Origin: Aphanomyces cochlioides
Taxonomy: Eukaryota > Oomycota > Saprolegniomycetes > Saprolegniales > Verrucalvaceae
Length of the DNA: 64,000 nt
NCBI GenBank assembly: GCA_019828595.1
Contig: JAHQRK010000006.1
Location: 2,418,001-2,482,000 of the forward strand
Direction: 5' to 3'
A program made the translations under genes and the position numbers. This document shows, piece after piece, positions 12,958 through 22,866 of this stretch; within the stretch, counting starts at the first letter, position 1, and each line of letters starts with the position of its first letter. The notes beneath the pieces are model-generated. The model did not search any database, had not been told where the DNA came from, and was given only the letters and a program-made list of their open reading frames with translations.

Positions 12958-14023
12958 AGGTGTCTTACAGCCGAGATCCCATGGGAAACCCTCGTTGAGC
13001 TCATGACCACGAAATACTATTCTGTCGGCCAGTTTGTAAGTCAGCCAAGCCATTGATCTTTGACTTTCTCCATCATCTCTTAGGTTTGGACACAAGGACA
13101 AGTGCCCACCTCGGTTGGATTCATTATGCAAGGGCAGTTTGCTCTTCAAATGAGGCCCGAGGGAAGCACGCCCAAGTCGGATAAAATCCGAAATCCAGGT
13201 GGAGCCATCCATCCATCCATGGCTTAAGTCTTCATCAAGGTGCTTGCATCAGCGCGTTCCCTGCGTACTACCAAGTGCCCCTGGCGTATTCTGTCATGGC
13301 TCTGAGCTACAAATCGTCCGTCCTGATGCTCTCGACGGTATGTCGTCATCCCATGCTGCTGAATTTTGATCAATGGCGACTGTCCAGGCCAAGTTTAAGA
13401 CGATCCTCAAACAACTCAGTCGTAGCAAAGAGCGGCAGATCGTCCAAGTCTTGGAAACCATGCACAAAGACGATCTCAATTGGATGGAGCAATCTTTTCC
13501 AGTCCAAGGCGATCAAGTTACAACTGACGCCGCTACGACGACCGTCATGGGTAGCGTTTCCCCCATGACTCGCCCTATTGAGTTTGAAAACACAAACGGC
13601 GTGCTTGTCATCCATGAAGTTGTGACGCCAGTGTCGGCGAAACCACGCTTGGATCCCATTTGCGCCAAGGCTAAAGCCAACATGCAGCGACGCCTTGACC
13701 AACTGCACAAGCCAGAACACTACAACCATCTCGAGACGCACGCTGGGCAACGCAAGCATTTGAGCTATCTCCGTCGCAGAGCAAACGACGTCGACTCCAG
13801 GGAGAAACCTGTCGGTCGACTACTCAAACCGATGATTACAAGCCATGCGTCGAGCTTTGTGCGAGCTGAGCGCAGTCACCCGTGCGAGTTCCGGCCGCTG
13901 AATAGTCCGTCGACTTCGGCTCCACCGAGATCTCAATCTACACCGAGTCTTTTCAGTGACAAGAAGCTGCGAGCAGAAAGTTTGGCTAGACTTCATGTAG
14001 TGATGGGGCTGGTGCCTTTCTAA
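12958..14023 (+). pseudogene. Cyclic-nucleotide-binding-like protein, copy A, lacks N-terminus
   Basis: Nearly identical to the last part of the gene at 40,863-42,072. Exons and introns are conserved (LTAEIPWETLVELMTTKYY, then WTQGQVPTSVGFIMQGQFAL). The start codon and the first ~40 residues were inverted away into 12,656-12,957. From about 13,967 the sequence departs from copy B, replacing the last ~30 residues with an unrelated tail ending at 14,023. It has no obvious start and is probably non-functional. Confidence 0.75.
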
Positions 14024-14162
14024 ATTAACTATTTCTGGCCAATCTCAACACATCGTCCACTTTATTGCACTCTAATTGGACGAATCTTGCGATTTACGTT
14101 TTCTGACAAGTCAATCAAGTACAGTTTGAGAGAAACACTTTGATGTTCTTTTTGAAATCCTA

Positions 14163-15710
14163 CAGTACTGGACATGGAAGGTAGGTACAGTCGAATTTCC
14201 CTCATAAAAAATCGAAATTTCATCCAATCGAAATGATCCGAACATATATTTAACGAATGAAAGAGACGAACACGATGATGTTTTTAAATGTATGAGAAGT
14301 TGACTTGGTGATGAGAAATTCAAATAATAGTGAAATGAGTGGACCTCGCCCTGGTCAGGTGAGAAAGGTACACTTGGAGATTTGCAACAAAACAAAGAAA
14401 TCAACTGCTTCTCTTGTCTGGTAAGCTCATGGCCATGAATGACAGACCTCATTTAACTACAGAACCATGCCAAGAGGTCAACTTCTCACTGAAGAGCAGC
14501 GAGGTTCGATCTTGGCCTTCCGAAAGGCAAAGTGGTCGATCCGACAGATCGCCAAGGAACTATTCCTATCGAAAGGTGCTGTCTGTGGCTTTTTGAAGTC
14601 ACCGGAGACTTATGGAACTGCTATTCGACCAGGTGGGTCGTCCATTCTCGATGAGAGGGACAAAAGACATGTTCTGTTTGAAACATCAAAAGGAAAATCA
14701 AGTTCAAGTAGGATTCAATATGACTTAAAGCTGAATGTTTCATCAAGACCTATTCGTCGAGTCATTAATAAGTCGAAACGTTTCAAGTACAAGAAACGCA
14801 AATCCTCCCCTTGCTTAACCAAGGCCCACAAAGATGCTCGAGTGGAATGGGCAACATCCCACGTTGACCTTGGCCTTGGTTGGAACAATGTTGTCTTTTC
14901 TGACGAAAAGAAGTTCAACCTAGATGGCCCAGACGGCCTACAATACTATTGGCACGACCTCCGAAAGGAGGAACAGTCAATTTTTAGCCGTCAAAACGGC
15001 GGTGGTAGTGTCATGGTGTGGGCAGGAATGTCCAGCCAAGGTTGCACTGAGGTTGCTCTACTCTCTGGGCGTCAAGATTCAAATGCCTACTGCGACACGA
15101 CTGCCAACTATCTGATGCCTTTTGTTCACGCCAAACATCCGCGTGGCTTTGTCTTTCAACAAGATAATGCCAGTATTCACACCAGCCGTGAAACAATGGA
15201 ATTTTTGAAAGACCAAAACATTGCCGTTATGCGTTGGCCTGCTCTTTCCCCCGATCTCAATCCGATCGAAAACCTTTGGGGGGTCCTCACTCGAAACGTT
15301 TATGCGAATGGAAGGCAATTTTCAAGTGTAGGCGAGTTAAAAGCCGAAATTTTGAAGCAATGGGAAACCATTGATCGTGAAGTCATTTTGAAGCTCATTG
15401 CATCGATGAAATCGCGTTGTATCAAGGTGTTCCAAGCCAAAGGATCTTTTACAAAGTATTAGAACTTAAAACGACGAATAAAAGCTTTGATATCGTTCCT
15501 TTTGTTCGAGTGTACCATTCTTCCCTGTCCAACATTTTTCATGAAATTCACCATTTTTGTCTATATTTCGACTTGTACTGGGCATTTCACGTTGTGAAGT
15601 GCATTGATAATTTTGTCTTGTCATTCTCTTTCGGCTGTGCGTCAGTTCGATATGACATCAACGGGAGATGATGAAAAATCGACTGTACCTATGTTCCATG
15701 TCCAGCACTG
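14163..15710 (+). mobile_element. Tc1/mariner transposon, intact
   Basis: Bounded by TA at 14,161-14,162 and 15,711-15,712. Left end CAGTACTGGACATGGAAGG, right end (reverse complement) CAGTGCTGGACATGGAACA; the ~38-bp inverted repeats continue with AGGTACAGTCGA on both sides. The single gene inside is uninterrupted. It lies in a Harbinger transposase reading frame and is therefore younger than that element. Confidence 0.92.
14467..15462 (+). CDS. Tc1 family transposase (DD34E)
   Basis: 331 residues, one exon, no stops. The N-terminal helix-turn-helix begins LTEEQRGSILAFRKAKWSIR, followed by RQIAKELFLSKGAV. The catalytic core has VVFSDEKKF (first Asp), FQQDNASIH (second Asp) and SPDLNPIENLWG (Glu). 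Counting between the second Asp and the Glu gives 34 residues, the Tc1 spacing. It performs cut-and-paste transposition at TA sites. The full-length frame and matched ends suggest a recently active copy. Confidence 0.95.
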   Translation: MPRGQLLTEEQRGSILAFRKAKWSIRQIAKELFLSKGAVCGFLKSPETYGTAIRPGGSSILDERDKRHVLFETSKGKSSSSRIQYDLKLNVSSRPIRRVINKSKRFKYKKRKSSPCLTKAHKDARVEWATSHVDLGLGWNNVVFSDEKKFNLDGPDGLQYYWHDLRKEEQSIFSRQNGGGSVMVWAGMSSQGCTEVALLSGRQDSNAYCDTTANYLMPFVHAKHPRGFVFQQDNASIHTSRETMEFLKDQNIAVMRWPALSPDLNPIENLWGVLTRNVYANGRQFSSVGELKAEILKQWETIDREVILKLIASMKSRCIKVFQAKGSFTKY

Positions 15711-16691
15711 TAGAAGGCCCAATTTCTGACTAGGTCGCCAAAACACCACTCGACAGAAACGCGAACCTTACTCATTCGCCGATTGAATTCAATTTCTTGG
15801 CTTGAAAGTTTGGCTGACTTGAATGGGCCTACAAGCCAGGTCGTCACAGGATACGCTGGATCACCATATAATACAGCATTGAGACCGATTGCCCTTATCT
15901 TTTCTCCAATTCCACTCGCTCGAAGTAATGCCACGTCGTGGCGCCTACATTCAATTGGGCCAAAGAGAGATACAATGAGACCATTTGCCATGACGACGCT
16001 TTGAAACTTCAAAGCATGAACTCTTTTGTGACCATTAAATGCCTGACGTTGGAACAAAATTGGCCGTGCAATGGGACGTAATGTGCCATCTATAAAGCCA
16101 AAGCAATTCAAAGATACCCTTGACTTTCTTGATATCGCAACCGTAGAGCTGACTGCAAACTGTCTGATTGTTGCAGAGTCAAACAAGTGTACTTTTCATA
16201 GAGCAAGGACAGTGTGAAGAGGAAAATTCGACAAAGAACAAGCTTTGAACGACCAAAGAGAATCGCGAGATCCACCCAACGGTTAGGATAGCCTGTGACG
16301 GCGTATGAGAATAAGAACTGCTTCTTCACTCGAAACACGCGTTCTACGTGGTAGAATTAGTGTCGCGCTCAAATTGAATTCACTGAGCATGCACCGAAAA
16401 GCACCTTTGCTGAACCTGAATAGCTCCTTGAAAGTAGTGCCATTCTCAGCATCCATATTGAATCGCGTCGATGGAATGAATATTCGTTCCCGAATGGATC
16501 GATTCAAGAGCATGTATAGAAGCATTTCATTGCCCTGCTCGTGATCAACGAGTGCCATCGCCTGCGCCAACTCATCCATGTTTCAAGGTATGATGTTTCG
16601 TGATAAGAATAATTGCGAAACGGTTTCAAACCGTTTTATCGCGGAAATTTAAGGAAAGAATTCTCATGACAAATTTCATGACAATGACATT

Positions 16692-17067
16692 TGTCGGAAA
16701 TGATATCAATAGTATATCCGGACTTTGTACGGCTATTGGAGATTCATTCTTATTTTATTACGTGGTTTCAGCAACGAACACATAATGTATTCAAGTTATA
16801 ATTTAAAGTGTATTTTATGAAGAGGAGTCCGACTCCTTCAAAGTAACTATAGTAACAAGGTAATCAACCAATAATATTTAATGTAAAATTTGTTACATTA
16901 TCATATGTTGATGGTTATGCTTCACGGCGTGCATCAGCTATGATGTGAAGAGGAATGCTGACTACTCAATTTGCTTCCTCGGAACTGAGCTCCTTCTAGC
17001 TCTACGTATTGTGTATACCCTTCTATATCGCTTGCTTTCTGCGTGTGTGTGATTGTTATATTTGTTA
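16692..17067 (+). repeat. 5' LTR of the copia element
   Basis: 376 bp, starting TGTCGGAAATGATA and ending TATATTTGTTA. It matches the 3' LTR right part (28,407-28,690) almost base for base and, inverted, the U3 start at 26,345-26,438. An apparent gag ATG occurs at 17,076, only 8 bp downstream, leaving no room for an ordinary primer-binding site between them. Confidence 0.9.
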
Positions 17068-17075
17068 TTTCAAGT

Positions 17076-17714
17076 ATGACTATTCCTGTTGCTTCTTCTG
17101 TGAAACATTCTCTTCCTGCGGACTTGGCTCTTCTGGCATTTGACGGAAAGAAGGCCTTGTTTCGTGTTTGGTCCCAAGGTTTCGTTAGTTATCTAGAGGG
17201 ACTTTCTCTAGAGATGACAGGAAACTATCTTAGGGAACCTAAAAAGTTACCCGAACCACGTATCAAATTCGAGGACTTGTTGACATGTGTGCTTCCTGTA
17301 GAATCTACTGGTAATGAGGTTCATGATCAATGGCATGCATACAATAGAAAGAGAACCGAGCAAAAGGTTCGATTTTATCTCTTAGCTCTTCTTCCTAAGT
17401 CTTTCGTTCAACAAATACGAGATACGACTGACTCAAAGACTCTTGTGCATGAGGTGTGGGCTGAGGTGAATCGGCAATACGGGATTTCTAACGTATCTGC
17501 TGTTACTAATTACAAGGGACAATTAGTCAAAATAGCCCAAAAACCATTTGACAATATTCAGTCATGGTTTGGTGAGATGAAGTCCCTAAAGAATTTGATC
17601 AATGCACAGTCCCAACAGCACTTGGGACGAGATAGTGTAACTGATGATATGCTTATTTATTTGGCATTGAATGAATTACCTTCTCAATTTTATGGTGCAC
17701 AGAATGAATATTGA
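17076..17714 (+). pseudogene. copia Gag, N-terminal part
   Basis: Starts MTIPVASSVKHSLPADLALL and includes a copia-type gag segment (FRVWSQGFVSYLEG, VRFYLLALLPKSFVQQI, WAEVNRQYGISNVSAVTNYK, LIYLALNELPSQF). It is interrupted after codon TAT at 17,709-17,711 by the transposon beginning at 17,712; the stop at 17,712-17,714 belongs to that transposon. It resumes at 20,150. Confidence 0.85.
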
Positions 17715-20149
17715 GACCCCGGCAAACATTTTGATGGATAAGCCGTTTTTTGTCATCCGAGAAAATCAACTTTAAAGTGCAAGTACTACTGTTTCATCCT
17801 CTTTCACCTCATTCAAGAAATCGAGGAGTAAAGGAAATGTAATTAAATAAACAAAATCATTATATTTTCGTGATAAAATTAAAATGAGTGATCGTGGTGA
17901 AGGTTCGGCCGACTCCGATTTGGCCTGGTGCGCAGAAGCCTCAGACGAAAGTGATTATTGGAATGACCCATCCGACAATGACAGCTCAAGCGACGAACAA
18001 AATGCTTCTTCCCATGCCTCATCGGACACGACAATCAATGTGAGTGAACTTTGCGGTATGGAATGCTGTGAGAACAAATGCTTGATTGAAAGAGAAGAAG
18101 AGGCGGCTGGTTTTCTCGCTTCGGTGTCGCAAATGTCCAAGCGTGAAAAACAAACTTGCATGCTGACGTGCCTATCCCTTCTATGGAAGCCAAAGTCGGA
18201 CGCCACCGACTCCAACAAGAAAACACGGTTTCGATTTCAGTATCGGATCCCCCTTGTTGGAGATGTCTGCCGCATTGCTTTTGCCCAATGCTTTGCAGTT
18301 TCAACTTCTACGCTTGAGCGCTATCGCCAGAGAATTGCGCATGGCGACTTTGCTCCGAAAACCCATGGCAACAAGAAGAATGGAAATGTTGTTACTATCG
18401 ATGTGCAAAAGGTTGTCAGGTAGTTTGAAGGTTTCGCAAAGGAAGTTGGCGAGGTCGTGCCCGTAAGAGTTCGTCAGAAGACCAATGAGAGTGGGGCCGT
18501 AACGGAACAAGTCTCGTCGACATTGTTCACGTTTTTGCCATCGTACATGACATGGCCATCAATACTGAACGAGTACGAAAAGTTTGTTGCAGCTGGCTGG
18601 GAACGAATTTTAGTTCCTTCTGAGCGTTCATTTCGTCGCATTCTCCAGCGTGAATGCAAAACGATTTTGGTGCGTTCACCTCAAGCCAATGTTTGCGATG
18701 CTTGTACAATTTACAAGAATATGATTGTGGATGCAAAGGACGCTGAAGTGTTTGCATTGCACGTTCAGACAGCGAGGCAAATGAGGTATAGACATCATTT
18801 TGTTTGCCGAACTCTCATTCTCACAAATAGGCATGTATATAATGAAGATTGTAGCCACGCCTCGGAGTCTCATGTTGTTCTGACTATGAATTTCTCACAA
18901 AATCTTACTCTTCCCAATGCTGCGTCAACGCCGTCTCAATGGTATTTCTTGTCGCTGGTGTCCATTTCAGTCTTTGGAATTTTCAATGTTGGGCTGAATG
19001 TACAATCCAATTTCGTCTACACTGAGAGGGCGGGTGGAAAAGGAAGCAATGACGTTATTTCTATGTTGGAAAAATACTTCAGGCTCAACTCAGTCCTCGA
19101 TGGAAACAAGACGTTGGCTTTGTATGCCGACAATTGCGGCGGTCAAAACAAGAACAATTTTGTCATCAAGTACTTACTCATGGCTACATTGACTGGAAGA
19201 TTGGCTCAAGTTGACTACAATTTTTTTGTTAAAGGCCACACGAAAAATGCTTGCGATCGGGGCTTCGGGCACACAAGAAAGAAGTTTGTCAAAACGGATT
19301 GCTGGACGTTTGAACACGTCGTGGATGTTGTCAAAAATTCGTCGTCATCAAACATATGCATTTCATTGGAAAATGAAGAGTCACCTTTCAGCGACTACAA
19401 GGCCATCGTCGACGAGCTGTTCTCAAACCTACAAGGCATTCAAAAGTACCAAATGTTTAGAATGCGCAGCGATGAGCCCGGTGTTGTCGAATGCCGGCGG
19501 CATCCACACGATGAGCCCAAGAAATTCGACCTGAGGCGGGCATATGACGGTATTGTTGTTACAAGTGAACGAGCTACAGTGTTGTGGGATCAATGCGAGC
19601 CGCTGGATCGTCCGTCTGTGAATCCCGAAAAGGCGCGAGATTTGTACACAAAGATCCGTCCATATGTGCCACAAGAATTCCAGAACTGCGGTTATTATGA
19701 CAAGCCAACTCAGAGTGTGAGCGAAGCCGCCAAGCGTGTTAAGCGAGCCAAGGTACATCAGCAAAAGCGACAGAAAATAGCTAGCTGAATACGGCACACA
19801 AAATGATGTTTATCAAAATATTAAAAAAAAATCATCATTTTCCTGTTCGGAAAAAATCCGGTTAAAATTTTTTAATTGGCTAATTAATCATCTTTTAGTG
19901 CGTTTTAGGCCAATTGGTAGCCAGAAATCGACAGCTCTTGCAAAATACTGTCCAATGGTGCAATAAAAAAATTGAAAAATTGAACTTTGCGGCATGGCTG
20001 TCGCGCCGATGGTCGTATCTCGGTGACCAAAGCGAGTTTGGGGGACCACGGCCCGTCAAAATGTAGCTAAGACACTGCTCCATCGCACTTCATAGCTAAC
20101 TCCAACTTCAAGAAAACGCGGTATCCATCATTTGGTTTGCCGGGGTCTC
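17712..20149 (+). mobile_element. DNA transposon with DUF7869-like transposase (element 1)
   Basis: Terminal inverted repeats: left TGAGACCCCGGCAAAC, right (reverse complement) GAGACCCCGGCAAAC; both continue with ATGATGGAT-like sequence for about 27 bp. The flanks are GAATAT on the left and ATATGAC on the right. A 2-bp AT duplication restores the gag frame exactly, so 2-bp AT is my preferred reading; 3-bp TAT is possible. One gene fills the centre. About 360 bp of AT-rich non-coding sequence lies after the stop. Confidence 0.85.
17884..19788 (+). pseudogene. DUF7869-like transposase, one amber stop
   Basis: One reading frame with a single TAG at 18,421-18,423 and a 45-bp GT-AG intron at 18,786-18,830 that has no stop and keeps the frame. 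Spliced length is about 619 codons. The N-terminus is acidic and serine-rich. Then come a cysteine pair motif (CGMECCENKCLIE), DNVCDACTIYK-like segment and an RNase-H-like core: LTMNFSQNLTLPN, LYADNCGGQNKNNF and KGHTKNACDRGFG. The last two each hold an Asp typical of this family, which I know from memory as DUF7869. In element 2 the amber position is Trp, so TGG to TAG is the likely mutation. The first Asp is Asn here and Asp in element 2. Confidence 0.75.
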
Positions 20150-20968
20150 ATATGACACTTCCTTCACCTTTGTCTGATGTTGAGACAAAATTGGTGGGTG
20201 TTTTCGGTCAAAAAAGAAAATCGGCTATTTTGACCATGGGAGGTCAAAATTCCAAGCAAGAAGTGCCTGTGAATAATGTTGGAAAATTGTCCAATCAGGG
20301 GCCTGGAAAGCGAAAAAATGGCAATATTTCAGCCAATCAAAACAAGCAACACGATGGCGGTCAAGGCAAAGCCAACGCGCGTCCGACGCCTCAAGGAATG
20401 AAATGCTTCTACTGTGATGGGAAGTACAATGTCGCTGGCCAGGACCATCCCAAGTGGAAGTGCCCGAAGCGTCAAGACGACTGCAGCTGGGGATGGGTCC
20501 GTTCGAACATCTATGAAGTCCCAAGAAAGATCCAAGATTCGACACCCAGAGTTAGCGATGCGACTCGCGAAGAGATGCCCTGTGGTGCCATCACCACCCG
20601 CGAGGAGGTGGCCCTACCCTCTATGGCCAACTCAAGAATTGAAGTCGAGATTCCTGACATCGACTCGACCAAGTCGAATGAAGATCTACTTTTTGGCGAC
20701 GACGACGAGATCGGAGATGATATCATGCAATATTCTCCAGCTCTCGTTGCCGATACGACGGCCACTCCACGCATGGAAACCGTTGCAGCCTCCATGAAGA
20801 CTCTGTCTGTGGAGCTCGATCAGGTAATTTCGACACACCTATCACATCTATTAACATCACGTTCTATGAGCAGAAGTGAATGGGCTCTGGACGGAGGATG
20901 TGGTTATCACATGACAGATGATGCAAACTACCTACAGGGAACGACATCGGCGAAGGCCTATGTGGTAC
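20150..20968 (+). pseudogene. copia Gag C-terminus and protease start
   Basis: Continues gag with MTLPSPLSDVETKLVGVFG, then a CCHC zinc knuckle (CFYCDGKYNVAGQDHPKWKC: C-x2-C, H and C) and the protease motif WALDGGCGYHMTDD. Normal copia protease has D-S/T-G-A; the GGC variant may be degenerate. It is cut after GTGGTAC by the element starting at 20,969 and resumes in frame at 22,867. Confidence 0.8.
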
Positions 20969-22857
20969 TTCGACATTGGTCACTTTGAGGTCATTCCATT
21001 GGTTGAAGCGCTACGAACTTCGAAACAGATATATGACCAATCATTCGTAATTTAATTGAAATTGGTTGTGAAACATCATAATATTTTGCAATTTATTTAA
21101 AAACAAGTCCATCGTGGTATAAACTTTAAATTAACATCTTTCAAAGAATATTACTTGTACGAGGTTTCATGTTAGAAAGGGAAAACATTCACAATTAAAA
21201 AGAGAGGATGTTGTGCCGTCGCCAAGCAGAGTAATCATGCTTCTAGCGTGTTTGTAACATGGCAACTACCAACTGGCCTCCCTGTACAGACTCCCCTATG
21301 GTTCGCGTTGGTGGGAATCACGGGTCTTGCGACCTTACGTCCTCCGTACTCCGGTGCGATTGAATTTTCACTCAAAAATTTTTTTGAGTGCAATATCACA
21401 TTTAATGTGATATTGCTTAAAATCAATTGGTCTTGGGTTCGAATCCGGTAAATATACAAATTTTCTATACTTTAATCAAGTCATTAAACAAATATTAAAC
21501 ACAAAAATCAAAATTATTCTATTGGTTAGAATTATCTTCAGCTCGCATTGGTAGTGCCTTCACAAAACTGGCACGAATTTCATCAGGAGAGATCAAATCC
21601 CAGGCTTTGATTGCGCGGTGGATCATGGCAAGTCGTTTCAATCGAGCGGTAGGACACAACTCATCGTCGTCATCCTCATCGCTCTCAATCAGTCGCTCCT
21701 ACAACCAAAGATCTCGAAGATGGCGCTTGAATGGAGCCATTATACCAACGTCCAGGGGCTGGCATCGTGACGTCGCGTTGGGTGGTATGGAAACCAAGTG
21801 GGAGCCGAGTTCTTCATTCACAATTTTGTAGCTGCTGTCGTTCACATGCGCTTCGAAATTGTCGACCAAGATGATGGAAGGCTCGGCAATCGCGCCACCA
21901 AGAACCTCGCGCAGATACCTTGGCCAGACTTGATTGTCCATCCAAGCGTTCTTCTGGACGGCATACGAGTGACCATGTGGGTAAGTGGGCACCTCATTGG
22001 TCTCGATACGTCCTCCTGGACGACCACGAATGACGAACATGATAGGTAACTTCTCTCCATCAGCTCGAATCGTCAGCGCCGCCGTCATGCGATAGCCATG
22101 CTTCTCACCTACGGACACTTTGGCGTCACCACCACGAATGCTCCATATGATGCGTGGAGGCATTTCATAGTACATTCCTGTTTCGTCGACGTTATAGACA
22201 CAATCCTCACCGTAAGCGAAGAATTCCCGATGGAAGTCGTCAGCAAAGCCTTGGTGGACACTATCAAGGACGTGTTGGTGCTGCTTCGATATCCCTGGTC
22301 GTTGACGTGAGAAACCATGCCGGTCACAAAAGCGCTGCATGAGACGGAGCAACGATGCGTAGCCGCGACCGGGAGGTTTATCGGCAAGGTATGCTGTCAT
22401 CCAGTTGTAGTGATGCCGTTTGATCCAGTTGATGATGTGTAGGCATGTAAGAGCTTTCTCTTGGTCCCTTACTCGCGTCATGTACGCGACCAGGCGTGGT
22501 GGGTCGGGGAAGATCTCATGACCGACGTTCGCTATCTTCTTGCGCTGCTTGTTGCCTTCAAATGCAAGAAATTCAAACCGCTTTGCCTCCCAATTGCGAA
22601 TCGTTCGTCTTGGTATCCCAAGCATGGTGGACACAGCGTAGTCCGAGTGGTCCAGGAGAAGGCCAAGGGCGGTGAGTCTAACCTCGATGGGGTAAGTCGT
22701 TCGACTCCTCCACGTCATATCAATTTATAGAGCGCAACTAGATTAATCGCATTCATAAAATATTTAAATTCACTTGGCGCGCGCGGCAAAAAAAATCCGC
22801 CAATCAGATTCATGTTTATGATTAAGTTATTTTGATTGGCTGATACGAGATTTTATG
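20969..22857 (-). mobile_element. CENP-B/pogo-type element with 9-bp target duplication
   Basis: Flanked by the 9-bp direct repeat ATGTGGTAC (20,960-20,968 and 22,858-22,866). Removing the element and one repeat rejoins the copia protease frame as YVVHAQIFD. I find no convincing terminal inverted repeats; CCAATCA near both ends is the only hint. The interior holds one transposase gene on the minus strand and 500 bp of non-coding sequence at 20,970-21,518. Confidence 0.75.
21519..22718 (-). pseudogene. CENP-B/pogo-like DDE transposase, one amber stop
   Basis: Start ATG at 22,718. Helix-turn-helix region (LGIPRRTIRNWEAKR), then the DDE_1-type catalytic core: VYNVDETGMYYEMPP, IILVDNFEAHV and PPNATSRCQPLDVG. 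Spacing of the last two Asp is 36 residues. The frame is open to a TAG at 21,699-21,701 (after RDLWL) and then stays open for 59 more codons with acidic and helical sequence to the stop at 21,519. The TAG is likely a mutated CAG or similar codon. Otherwise intact, about 399 codons. Confidence 0.85.
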
Positions 22858-22866
22858 ATGTGGTAC

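Larger units (their letters stand above)
11637..13967 (+). repeat. Segmental duplication copy A (rearranged)
   Basis: Near-identical in large parts to copy B (28,869-28,892 plus 38,858-41,985). Direct matches: 11,637-11,740, 11,826-12,655 and about 12,958-13,967. The last block, covering the cyclic-nucleotide-binding-like gene, differs at only a few bases. Between them, 12,656-12,957 is the reverse complement of two separate pieces of copy B (40,763-40,975 and 40,124-40,206), with about 550 bp missing. A roughly 45-bp piece at 11,750-11,795 is also inverted relative to B (39,019-39,071). Copy A lacks the third I9-like gene and the N-terminus of the next gene, so it is the derived, damaged copy. 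Confidence 0.85.
13968..16579 (-). pseudogene. PIF/Harbinger transposase, broken, split by Tc1
   Basis: Start at 16,579, running leftward. The N-terminal part reads LFRFSKGAFRCMLSEFNL; the middle gives GYPNRWVDLAILFGRSK; the nuclease part (16,186 to 15,713) has GFIDGTLRPIARP, GDPAYPVTTWLVGPF and VRVSVEWCFGDL, the three DDE positions of the Harbinger family. The C-terminal continuation (DFKKNIKVFLSNCT) lies beyond the Tc1 element, at 14,160 and below. At least two frameshifts (near 16,290 and 16,180), a stop at the Tc1 junction and the Tc1 insertion itself inactivate it. The right flank of this element is probably 28,691-28,868, beyond the copia insertion. No terminal repeat was found. Confidence 0.75.

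Noticed and set aside
21436..21446. GGTTCGAATCC, an exact tRNA B-box
   Set aside because: No A-box at the right distance and no T-stem can be formed around it. A SINE or tRNA is not supported.
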